Shown: positions 1 through 5,334 of the stretch, piece after piece
Position numbering within the stretch: the first letter of the stretch is position 1
How the letters are laid out: every line of letters begins with the position of its first letter
NCBI GenBank assembly: GCA_937902605.1
Contig: CALFNC010000300.1
Span: forward strand, 1-8,437
Source of the DNA: an uncultured Acidobacteriota bacterium
GTDB lineage: Bacteria; Acidobacteriota; Thermoanaerobaculia; UBA5066
DNA length: 8,437 nt
Direction of reading: 5' to 3'
Position numbers and translations under genes: made by a program
Notes under the pieces: model-generated
What the model was told of the DNA's origin: nothing
Seen by the model: only the letters and a program-made list of their open reading frames with translations
The model's database searches: none

Positions 1-843
1 GTGGACTCGGACGAGGAGCGGGCGGGCGGCGGCGGTCCGCACCACCACTGCCACCGCCGCGAGTGACTCGGGGAGCCGCTCGCGAGGGGGACGACCCGAG
101 ACGGAGCCCAGAAACGCCTTGCGGGAGGCGCCGACGACGAGCGGGATACAGGGGGGTGCCAGCCGGTCGAGCGCTCCGAGGAGGGCGAAGTTCTGCTCCG
201 GGCTCTTCCCGAAGCCGAAGCCCGGGTCGACGAAGAGGGAGGCCGGAGGGACGTCGGCGGCCAGCGCGCGCGACCGGGCGGCGGCGAGGTCGGCCGCGAC
301 TTCGGACACGAACACGGACACGACGTCGTGGAACCGGGAGACCTGGAAGGTCGTTTGCGGCGTCCCGCGGCAGTGGTTGAGGACGAGCCCCGCGCCCCGC
401 TCTGCGACGAGCGCCAGGAGGTCATCCGGGACGTCGAGGCCGATCACGACGTTGACCATGTCGGCCCCCGCGTCGAGAGCGCGCCGGGCGACCTCGGTCC
501 GGCGGGTATCGACGGAGATCGGGAGCAACGGGCGCTTCTCCCGGAGCGCCTCGACAACCGGGAGGACGCGCTGCGTCTCCTCGGCTTCGGTGACCTCGCC
601 CGCCCCTTCGCCGTAGGCAGCGCCCCTCGGCCGCGTCGACTCGCCGCCGCTGTCGACCACCGCCGCCCCGAGGTCAGCGGCACGAATTCCCTCGTCGATC
701 GCGGCGGCGGCCGTTGCGAACCGGCCGCCGTCCGAGAAGGAGTCAGGCGTGACGTTCAGGATTGCCATGACCCCCGGGAGCGGACCGAGAGGCAGGCCCC
801 GGCCGTCCGGGAGGGGAATCCGGACGGCCGGAGAAAAGGTCAC
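1..843 (-). CDS. folP: Dihydropteroate synthase (FolP), 3' end cut by window edge
   Basis: Makes 7,8-dihydropteroate from 6-hydroxymethyl-dihydropterin diphosphate and p-aminobenzoate in cytoplasmic folate synthesis; it is the sulfonamide target. 281 codons are visible with no stop, close to the usual 270-290. Motifs in order: [16 protein letters not shown] (25-40), [10 protein letters not shown] (63-72), SVDTRRTE (110-117), MVNVV (129-133), NHCRGTP (156-162), DPGFGFGK (206-213), GASRKAFLG (238-246) and RVH (279-281), the substrate-binding Arg-x-His. Probably only the last helix is missing. The start is GTG at 843, whose bases form a GTGA overlap with the ftsH stop. The residues this adds before VMAILN ([11 protein letters not shown]) match the family's N-terminal strand, which a start at ATG 768 would lose. 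Oddity: the Asp that normally follows the pterin-contacting Asn131 is Val132. No Shine-Dalgarno is seen, so translational coupling to ftsH is likely. Family assignment is firm. Confidence 0.95.
   Translation of the reverse strand, partial: MTFSPAVRIPLPDGRGLPLGPLPGVMAILNVTPDSFSDGGRFATAAAAIDEGIRAADLGAAVVDSGGESTRPRGAAYGEGAGEVTEAEETQRVLPVVEALREKRPLLPISVDTRRTEVARRALDAGADMVNVVIGLDVPDDLLALVAERGAGLVLNHCRGTPQTTFQVSRFHDVVSVFVSEVAADLAAARSRALAADVPPASLFVDPGFGFGKSPEQNFALLGALDRLAPPCIPLVVGASRKAFLGSVSGRPPRERLPESLAAVAVVVRTAAARPLLVRVH
799..831. repeat. Perfect 12-bp inverted repeat just inside folP
   Basis: The arms 799-810 (CCGGCCGTCCGG) and 820-831 (CCGGACGGCCGG) are exact reverse complements separated by 9 bases. 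In the minus-strand mRNA the hairpin begins 12 bases after the first base of the folP GTG and directly follows the ftsH stop. No U-tract follows on the minus strand, so a standard intrinsic terminator is unlikely. It may attenuate, stabilise the upstream ftsH message or affect folP initiation; the role is inferred. Confidence 0.8.
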
Positions 844-2762
844 GCGGGGACAGGGATCAGGCCGGTCGGGGCAGCGGAGGCCCCCTCCTCCGGCTTCGGC
901 GAGGCCGCGGGCGGGACGGGCACGGGCGCGGGCTCCGCCCGGCGATGGCGCTTCCCAACGTCGTGGCCGGTCTTCTCCTGGATGATGGTGTAGACCTCCT
1001 CGCCGTCGAGCGACTCCTTCTCGAGGAGGACCTGCGCGATCGCCTCCAGGGCAATCCGGTGGTCGGAGATGATCTTCTTCCCGCGGATGTAGGACGCGGC
1101 GACGATCCGGTTCACCTCGGAGTCGATCCTCCGGGCCGTGTCCTCGGAGTAGTCGGGCTGGCGGGCGAAATCGCGGCCGAGGAAGATCTCTCCCTCCGGC
1201 TTTCCGAACGCCATCGGCCCGAGCTCGCTCATCCCCCATTCGCAGACCATCCGCTTCGCCATGGAGGTTGCCCTTTCGAAGTCGTTCGAGGCCCCGGTCG
1301 TGATCCGGCCGAGGCAGACCTCCTCGGCGAGGCGGCCCCCCATCATCACGGCCAGCTCGGCCTCGATGTACTCCTTCGAATAGGTGTATTTGTCCTCCAT
1401 CGGGAGCTGCTGCGTCAGGCCGAGGGCGCGGCCGCGCGGGATGATCGTCACCTTGTGGAGCGGGTCGGTGTGCTCCTCGAAAGAGGCGACCAGGGCATGC
1501 CCCGCCTCGTGGTAGGCGGTGATCTTCTTCTCCTCGCCCGACATCACCATCGACTTCCGCTCCGCCCCCATGATCACCTTGTCCTTGGCGTAGTCGAAGT
1601 CGATCATCTCGACCTTCTTCTTGTCGACGCGGGCGGCGGCCAGGGCGGCCTCGTTCACGAGGTTTGCCAGGTCGGCGCCGGAGAAACCCGGCGTGCCGCG
1701 GGCGACGACCGAGAGGTCGACATCGTCGGACAATGGCATGTTCTTGACGTGGACCTTCAGGATCCCCTCGCGCCCCTTCACGTCAGGGCGGTCGACGACG
1801 ACGCGCCGGTCGAACCGGCCGGGGCGGAGGAGCGCCGGGTCGAGGACGTCGGGGCGGTTCGTCGCGGCGACCAGGATGACGCCGTCGTTCCCCTCGAAGC
1901 CGTCCATCTCCACGAGGAGGGCGTTCAGCGTCTGCTCGCGCTCGTCGTGCCCGCCGCCGAGGCCGGCGCCCCGGTGGCGGCCGACCGCGTCGATCTCGTC
2001 GATGAAGATGATGCAGGGGGCGCTCTTTTTCCCCTGCTCGAAGAGATCCCGAACACGGCTCGCCCCGACACCGACGAACATCTCGACGAAGTCGGAGCCG
2101 GAGATCGAGAAGAACGGGACGTTCGCCTCGCCGGCGACCGCGCGGGCGAGGAGGGTCTTGCCGGTCCCGGGCGGGCCCATCATCAGGACCCCCTTTGGGA
2201 TCTTGCCGCCCAGCTTCTGGAACTTGGACGGGTCCTTCAAGAACTCGATGATCTCGGTCAGCTCCTCCTTCGCCTCGTCACAGCCGGCGACGTCCTTGAA
2301 CGTCACCTTCTTCTGGTTCGGGGTGAGGAGCTTGGCGCGCGACTTCCCGAAGGCCATCGCGCGGTTCCCACCGGACTGCATCTGCCGCATGATGAAGATC
2401 CAGAGGCCGATCAGGAACAGGATCGGCGCCCACTGGAGGAAGAGGACGAGGAGCGACCCCTCGTGCGGCTCCTCCGCGGTGATCTTCACGTTCTTGTCGC
2501 GTAGGTCCTTGACCAGCTCGTTGTAGGTCGGGGCGTAGGTGCGAATGCCCGGCTGGGTCTCGGGGACCCCCTTCTTGAAGGCCCGGATCTCCGGGCCGCG
2601 GATGGTCACCTTCTCGACCTCGCCCCGGCCGACCATCTCCATGAAGTCGCTGAAGCCGACCGTCGTCGCCGCGCCCTTCCCCCAGTTCAGGACCTGGAAC
2701 AGGAGGAGGATCACGACGAGGATGACCAGCCAGAGAAGAATGTTCTTTGCGGACGTGTTCAC
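840..2762 (-). CDS. ftsH: ATP-dependent zinc metalloprotease FtsH
   Basis: Inner-membrane AAA+ protease that extracts and degrades membrane and regulatory proteins as a hexamer. The 640 residues are of normal length. Layout: TM1 about 8-25, periplasmic domain about 27-103, TM2 about 104-125, AAA+ domain with Walker A GPPGTGKT (196-203), pore loop FVGVG (229-233), Walker B IIFIDEID (251-258) and second region of homology ending in arginines R316 and R319. The peptidase domain has HEAGH (418-422) and D494 in GASND as third zinc ligand. A Pro/Ala-rich tail of about 35 residues follows. The open frame extends upstream to 2921, but that part lies within hpt in another frame and reads as low-complexity Pro/Gly. 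The GTG at 2762 follows purine-rich AGGGAGCGAGGG and sits right before TM1, so it is preferred. It starts 46 bases after hpt and overlaps folP by four bases. All catalytic residues are present. Confidence 0.98.
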   Translation of the reverse strand: MNTSAKNILLWLVILVVILLLFQVLNWGKGAATTVGFSDFMEMVGRGEVEKVTIRGPEIRAFKKGVPETQPGIRTYAPTYNELVKDLRDKNVKITAEEPHEGSLLVLFLQWAPILFLIGLWIFIMRQMQSGGNRAMAFGKSRAKLLTPNQKKVTFKDVAGCDEAKEELTEIIEFLKDPSKFQKLGGKIPKGVLMMGPPGTGKTLLARAVAGEANVPFFSISGSDFVEMFVGVGASRVRDLFEQGKKSAPCIIFIDEIDAVGRHRGAGLGGGHDEREQTLNALLVEMDGFEGNDGVILVAATNRPDVLDPALLRPGRFDRRVVVDRPDVKGREGILKVHVKNMPLSDDVDLSVVARGTPGFSGADLANLVNEAALAAARVDKKKVEMIDFDYAKDKVIMGAERKSMVMSGEEKKITAYHEAGHALVASFEEHTDPLHKVTIIPRGRALGLTQQLPMEDKYTYSKEYIEAELAVMMGGRLAEEVCLGRITTGASNDFERATSMAKRMVCEWGMSELGPMAFGKPEGEIFLGRDFARQPDYSEDTARRIDSEVNRIVAASYIRGKKIISDHRIALEAIAQVLLEKESLDGEEVYTIIQEKTGHDVGKRHRRAEPAPVPVPPAASPKPEEGASAAPTGLIPVPA

Positions 2763-2766
2763 GATT

Positions 2767-2778
2767 CCCTCGCTCCCT
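2767..2778 (-). promoter_or_regulatory. Ribosome-binding site of ftsH
   Basis: On the minus strand AGGGAGCGAGGG ends four bases before GTG at 2762. It is the only Shine-Dalgarno-like stretch seen in the tilS-hpt-ftsH-folP run, and it supports 2762 over the longer open frame. Confidence 0.65.
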
Positions 2779-2808
2779 GTCTGATACGTTGAGGAGAGGT
2801 GGCCGGGT

Positions 2809-3369
2809 TCAGGCCCCGGACCTGGTCCGGGGGGGTGCCTGGCCGAAGGGAGCGTCGCCGGCAGACCGGACCGTGGCGATGAAGGGGAAGCATCCTCCGA
2901 TTCCGCGGTAATCCATCCCATATCCGACGAGGACCCCCTCCTGGGACGGGAAGAGGACGTAGTCGGCGAAGAGCGAGCTCTTCCGTTCCTGGGGGCGGTC
3001 GACGAGACAGGCGAAACGGATAGAGCGGGGCTTCTCCTCGCGGAGCTGGTCCATCAGGTAGCTCTCGGTGATCCCGCTCCGGATGACGTCCTTGACGATG
3101 ATGATGTCGGTCCCGGCAACCTGAAAATTCCGGACGAACTGGAAGTCGAGGATCTCCTCTTCGCTCCCCCGGAGGACGTCGATGTACTCGACGCGCACGG
3201 GCCGCTGGATCGCTCGGGCCAGGTCCACCGTCAGGAACGCTCCACCCTTCAGGATGCCGATCAGGACGACCGTCTCGTCCGGGTAGTCGATCGAGATCCG
3301 CCGGGCCACATCCTGGACCCGGAGGGCGATCTCGGCCGGGCCATACCGCTCGTCATACGCGAAGGTCAC
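2809..3369 (-). CDS. hpt: Hypoxanthine phosphoribosyltransferase-like protein, divergent active-site loop
   Basis: The family salvages hypoxanthine/guanine to IMP/GMP using PRPP in the cytoplasm. The 186-residue protein keeps the HPRT framework: [12 protein letters not shown] (34-45, PRPP-binding Lys-Gly), the strand before the PRPP loop, CLVDRP (121-126) and VGYGMDY (148-154). The PRPP loop, usually V-E-D-I-I-D-T/S-G, reads V92-K-D-V-I-R-S-G99. The first acidic residue is Lys93 and the position of the usual catalytic Asp is Arg97. The base-contacting Lys in the later loop appears to be Arg125. The start is GTG at 3369 in a GTGA overlap with the tilS stop. The C-terminal 20 residues after FIATV look like an extension. 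In Bacillus subtilis HprT is encoded next to TilS and reported to form a complex with it that affects ftsH, and the same three genes adjoin here. Fold assignment is strong; activity is uncertain. Confidence 0.85.
   Translation of the reverse strand: MTFAYDERYGPAEIALRVQDVARRISIDYPDETVVLIGILKGGAFLTVDLARAIQRPVRVEYIDVLRGSEEEILDFQFVRNFQVAGTDIIIVKDVIRSGITESYLMDQLREEKPRSIRFACLVDRPQERKSSLFADYVLFPSQEGVLVGYGMDYRGIGGCFPFIATVRSAGDAPFGQAPPRTRSGA
2814..2832. repeat. Inverted repeat in the last codons of hpt
   Basis: CCCCGGACC (2814-2822), one base, then GGTCCGGGG (2824-2832): exact 9-bp arms that would fold as an 8-bp stem with a three-base loop. It ends three bases before the hpt stop triplet (2809-2811) and about 50 bases before the ftsH start. 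No T-run follows, so it looks like an intra-operon mRNA hairpin rather than a terminator. Confidence 0.6.
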
Positions 3370-4349
3370 GGAATCAGTCTAGCAGGACGGGTCATCCGGA
3401 CCGCCCGGAGCTCCGCCACGATCCGCCCCCCCGCCAGGCCCTCGGAGAAGAGGTCGTCCGCCAGGAGACGGGAAACGGTCCTCTCGAGCTGGACCCTACC
3501 GGGGACGGCGCCAAACCGGCCGGCCGCCCGGACGAGGAGGCGGCAAGCTGCCGGAGCCCCGAGGGACCGGAAGAGATCTCTCGGCCAGGGGCCTTCCAGT
3601 GGGGCCTGCCGCTCGGAAAGGGCCGCCTCGATCCGGTCGTCGAGGGCCGACAGACGGCGGCTCCAGGCAAGACCGGCGCGGGCCAGGCGCTCGGCGCAGC
3701 CTGGAGCAACGCTCTCGAGCGCCGGGAGCGTCTCGTGACGGATCCTGTTCCTGGCGAGGCACAAGTCGTCGTTCGTCTCGTCCTCGCGCCAGGGGATGCC
3801 TCGCTCTCGCAGGTACGACCGGAGCTCCTCCCGGCGGAAGGGGAGGAGCGGCCGGACGACGCCGTCGGGACGCCGCTCGCGGATGCCCCCCCGGTTTCGG
3901 CCGGCGTGGCGGGCGAGGTTCAGCAAGACTGTTTCGGCCTGGTCGTCGAGCGTGTGCCCTGTTGCCACGAGCGTTCCCGGCCCCAGCGGAGCGGCGGCGG
4001 CGAGAAGGGCCGCGTACCGGAGCCGGCGCGCCGCGGCCTCCAGGCTCTCGCCCTTCCCGCGGCCGGCCGGGACGTCGGCCTGAACGGCCCGGAAGGGGAG
4101 GCCGAGCGCCCCGGCAAGACGGCCTGCTTCCTCGGCGTCCCGTTCTGCAGCCGGGCCGCGGAGGAGGTGCCGGACGTGGACGGCGACGAGCGCCCACCCC
4201 TCCCGCGCGGCGAGCGGCGCGAGCAGGCGCGCGAGCGCGGTGGAGTCGCTGCCGCCCGACACTGCGGCGATCACATGCGCGGCCCGCCCCAGGAGCCCTG
4301 TGGCCCGGAGGTGCTCCTCGAAACGGAGGGGGAGCGGCTCGGCCGGCAC
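3366..4349 (-). CDS. tilS: tRNA(Ile)-lysidine synthetase TilS, short form
   Basis: TilS attaches lysine to C34 of tRNA-Ile2(CAU) with ATP, changing both decoding and charging from Met to Ile. The 327 residues begin with the N-type ATP-pyrophosphatase P-loop SGGSDS (31-36). AVHVRHLLRG (56-65) follows, then GHTLDDQAET (131-140), RPLLPFRREEL (166-176) and ETNDDLCLARNRIRH (191-205), all TilS signatures. E. coli TilS has over 400 residues and an extra C-terminal domain; this one is the short type. Oddity: position 60 is Arg where the family usually has Asp or Asn in V-H-x-(D/N)-H. The start is GTG 4349, 28 bases after the tRNA; no Shine-Dalgarno is seen, and a weak CATACT (4361-4356) lies six bases before it. 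It overlaps hpt by GTGA and leads the tilS-hpt-ftsH-folP run. Confidence 0.96.
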   Translation of the reverse strand: MPAEPLPLRFEEHLRATGLLGRAAHVIAAVSGGSDSTALARLLAPLAAREGWALVAVHVRHLLRGPAAERDAEEAGRLAGALGLPFRAVQADVPAGRGKGESLEAAARRLRYAALLAAAAPLGPGTLVATGHTLDDQAETVLLNLARHAGRNRGGIRERRPDGVVRPLLPFRREELRSYLRERGIPWREDETNDDLCLARNRIRHETLPALESVAPGCAERLARAGLAWSRRLSALDDRIEAALSERQAPLEGPWPRDLFRSLGAPAACRLLVRAAGRFGAVPGRVQLERTVSRLLADDLFSEGLAGGRIVAELRAVRMTRPARLIP

Positions 4350-4377
4350 GGTAAGAGTATGAATTGCCCGAAAGAAC

Positions 4378-4456
4378 TGGTGGCGGTGAGTGGGTTCGAA
4401 CCACCGACCCGGCGCTTATGAGACGCCTGCTCTAGACCAAGCTGAGCTACACCGCC
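4378..4456 (-). tRNA. tRNA with anticodon CAT (elongator Met, or Ile2)
   Basis: The minus strand folds as a complete 79-base tRNA with encoded CCA. Acceptor GGCGGTG/CACCGCC, discriminator A, D-stem GCTC/GAGC with an 11-base loop, anticodon stem GGCGT/GCGCC, loop CTCATAA with anticodon CAT, variable loop GGGTC, and T-arm GGTGG/CCACT around TTCGAAC (outer pair a G-T wobble). The regular 1-72 pairing excludes initiator tRNA. CAT leaves elongator Met or lysidine-modified Ile2. The acceptor G4-G5 differs from C4-C5 of E. coli tRNA-Ile2 and resembles elongator Met tRNAs, so Met is favoured. It lies directly upstream of tilS on the same strand and may be cotranscribed. Confidence 0.95.
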
Positions 4457-4466
4457 ACACGAGACC

Positions 4467-4482
4467 CCCGGCCCGGGCCGGG
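4467..4482. repeat. 16-bp perfect palindrome in the divergent spacer
   Basis: CCCGGCCC joined directly to GGGCCGGG, 10 bases upstream of the tRNA 5' end. It could be a leader hairpin for the tRNA transcript or a protein site. It contains only G and C in a GC-rich genome, so chance is not excluded. Confidence 0.5.
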
Positions 4483-4488
4483 CGCGGG

Positions 4489-4518
4489 GCCGCGGATGTT
4501 AGCAGAGGCGCCGCGGAT
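4489..4518 (+). repeat. 9-bp direct repeat, 21-bp spacing, over the promoter
   Basis: GCCGCGGAT occurs at 4489-4497 and again at 4510-4518, exactly 21 bp apart (two helical turns), in the spacer between the tRNA/tilS and zinc-protein/thpR units. The copies bracket the -35 region and touch the first base of the TATAAT box, as an operator might. The function is inferred. Confidence 0.45.
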
Positions 4519-4531
4519 ATAATAGCCGCCG
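4518..4531 (+). promoter_or_regulatory. Consensus -10 box and predicted start of a leaderless mRNA
   Basis: A perfect TATAAT at 4518-4523 is followed by seven bases and then GTG at 4531, so the predicted transcription start coincides with the start codon. The -35 region (about 4495-4500, GATGTT) is poor. An AT-rich consensus box in such GC-rich sequence is unlikely by chance. The overlapping ATAATA reads TATTAT on the minus strand and could also serve the tRNA. Confidence 0.65.
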
Positions 4532-4752
4532 TGGAATTCGAGCTGGAAGAGGGTCCGTCGGGGACTGCGTGCGAGCGATGCGGTCGCTTGTGCGAGCCGC
4601 TGGAGATGGACATCTGCCCTATCTGCAGGCGCGGTTTCTGCCTTTACTGCGCCCACCGGGTCGCCTCGCGGAATTACTGTAGCCGGGCGTGCGGCGAGTT
4701 CTTCTTCTTTGGCGGCGGAGACGAGCAGGAAGAAGGGGCCGAAGAGGAGTAG
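4531..4752 (+). CDS. Small cysteine-rich, probably zinc-binding protein (73 aa)
   Basis: I do not recognise a named family. The 73 residues contain nine cysteines. Eight fall into four pairs: C14-x2-C17, C29-x2-C32, C37-x2-C40 and C50-x3-C54, with gaps of 11, 4 and 9; C21 is extra. This order resembles cross-brace fingers such as FYVE or ZZ/RING-type, which bind two zinc ions, but FYVE lipid-binding residues are not evident. The C-terminus is Phe-rich (FFFF), then Gly and a strongly acidic tail of Asp/Glu. The GTG at 4531 is chosen because it follows a TATAAT box by seven bases; the frame upstream runs back into the antisense of the tRNA. The 3' end overlaps thpR by 44 bases in another frame, suggesting coupling. 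Likely a soluble cytoplasmic zinc-binding protein; function unknown. Confidence 0.75.
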   Translation: MEFELEEGPSGTACERCGRLCEPLEMDICPICRRGFCLYCAHRVASRNYCSRACGEFFFFGGGDEQEEGAEEE

Positions 4753-5320
4753 CGGGATCCGCTACTTCGTGGCCCTCGAAGCCGGGACCGGCGTCGGCGC
4801 CGCCCTGAGGGACGCGGCCGGGACGCTTCCCTTCGGGGGGATCCGTTGGGTCCCGGCGCACCAGTTCCACTTCACCCTGAAGTTCCTCGGCGAGGTGCCG
4901 GACGACCGCGTCGCGGCCGCCCGGGAGGCGACGGCCCGGGCCGCCGCCCGCATTCCTCCGTTCGACCTCGCCCTGGAAGGGCTCGGGGCGTTCCCGGAGG
5001 CGGGGCCTCCCCGCGTCGTCTGGGCCGGATGCGGGGCTGGGTGCGAGGAGCTCGTGGCGCTGGCGGCTGCGGTCGAGGCGGCGTTCGGGGAAGCGGGCTT
5101 CCTGAAGGAGCCGCGCACGTTCTCCCCCCACCTGACCCTCGGACGGGTGAAGGACCCACGAGCCATCCCGACCCGGCCGTTCCGGGACGCTCTCGCGCGA
5201 GGCACGGCGGCGAAGTTCGGGACGATCGCGGCCCGCGAGATCGTCCTCTTCCGGAGCGACCTCTCGCCGGCGGGACCGACTTACACGGCGCTGTCGCGGT
5301 ACGCCCTCGGCAACCGCTGA
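4709..5320 (+). CDS. thpR: RNA 2',3'-cyclic phosphodiesterase / 2'-5' RNA ligase family (ThpR)
   Basis: The 2H phosphoesterase family opens 2',3'-cyclic phosphates on RNA and in vitro joins tRNA halves by 2'-5' linkage. Both catalytic H-x-T motifs are present: H54-F-T56 followed by LKFLGE, and H141-L-T143 followed by LGRV. The core from IRYFVALE (17-24) to LSRYALG matches the usual 175-190 residues. The start is uncertain: TTG at 4709 is the only conventional start codon before the core. It adds 16 mostly basic residues and places the first 44 bases inside the zinc-protein gene. A purine-rich stretch (4721-4749) just before IRYF resembles ribosome-binding sequence but lacks a standard start after it. 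It ends 14 bp before the convergent PLP-enzyme gene, with no room for a terminator. Family assignment is firm; the cellular substrate is not known. Confidence 0.93.
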   Translation: MAAETSRKKGPKRSSGIRYFVALEAGTGVGAALRDAAGTLPFGGIRWVPAHQFHFTLKFLGEVPDDRVAAAREATARAAARIPPFDLALEGLGAFPEAGPPRVVWAGCGAGCEELVALAAAVEAAFGEAGFLKEPRTFSPHLTLGRVKDPRAIPTRPFRDALARGTAAKFGTIAAREIVLFRSDLSPAGPTYTALSRYALGNR

Positions 5321-5334
5321 CCCGCCCGCGTCGT

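Noticed and set aside
328..993. Plus-strand open frame opposite folP
   Set aside because: Arg/Pro-rich product with no motif, antisense to a clear folP that carries all family signatures.
945..2504. 519-codon plus-strand open frame antisense to ftsH
   Set aside because: It mirrors ftsH codon by codon, lacks any recognisable domain and is the usual antisense artefact of GC-rich coding DNA; ftsH is certain.
2763..2921. Upstream extension of the ftsH frame
   Set aside because: It lies inside hpt in another frame, is Pro/Gly/Ser-rich, and would put 53 residues before TM1; GTG 2762 has a ribosome-binding site.
3496..4404. Minus-strand 302-codon frame overlapping tilS
   Set aside because: Arg/Pro/Gly-rich low complexity in a shifted frame of tilS, running into the tRNA; no domain.
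3735..4421. Plus-strand frame antisense to tilS and into the tRNA
   Set aside because: Shadow of tilS; its end is translated tRNA antisense.
4390..4530. Upstream extension of the zinc-protein frame beginning GSNHRPGAYET
   Set aside because: This is translation through the antisense of a tRNA, a well-known artefact; the TATAAT box and GTG 4531 give a better start.
5321..5334. Terminator between thpR and the PLP enzyme
   Set aside because: Only 14 bases separate the two stops, and no stem with a T-run is seen there or in the flanking codons.
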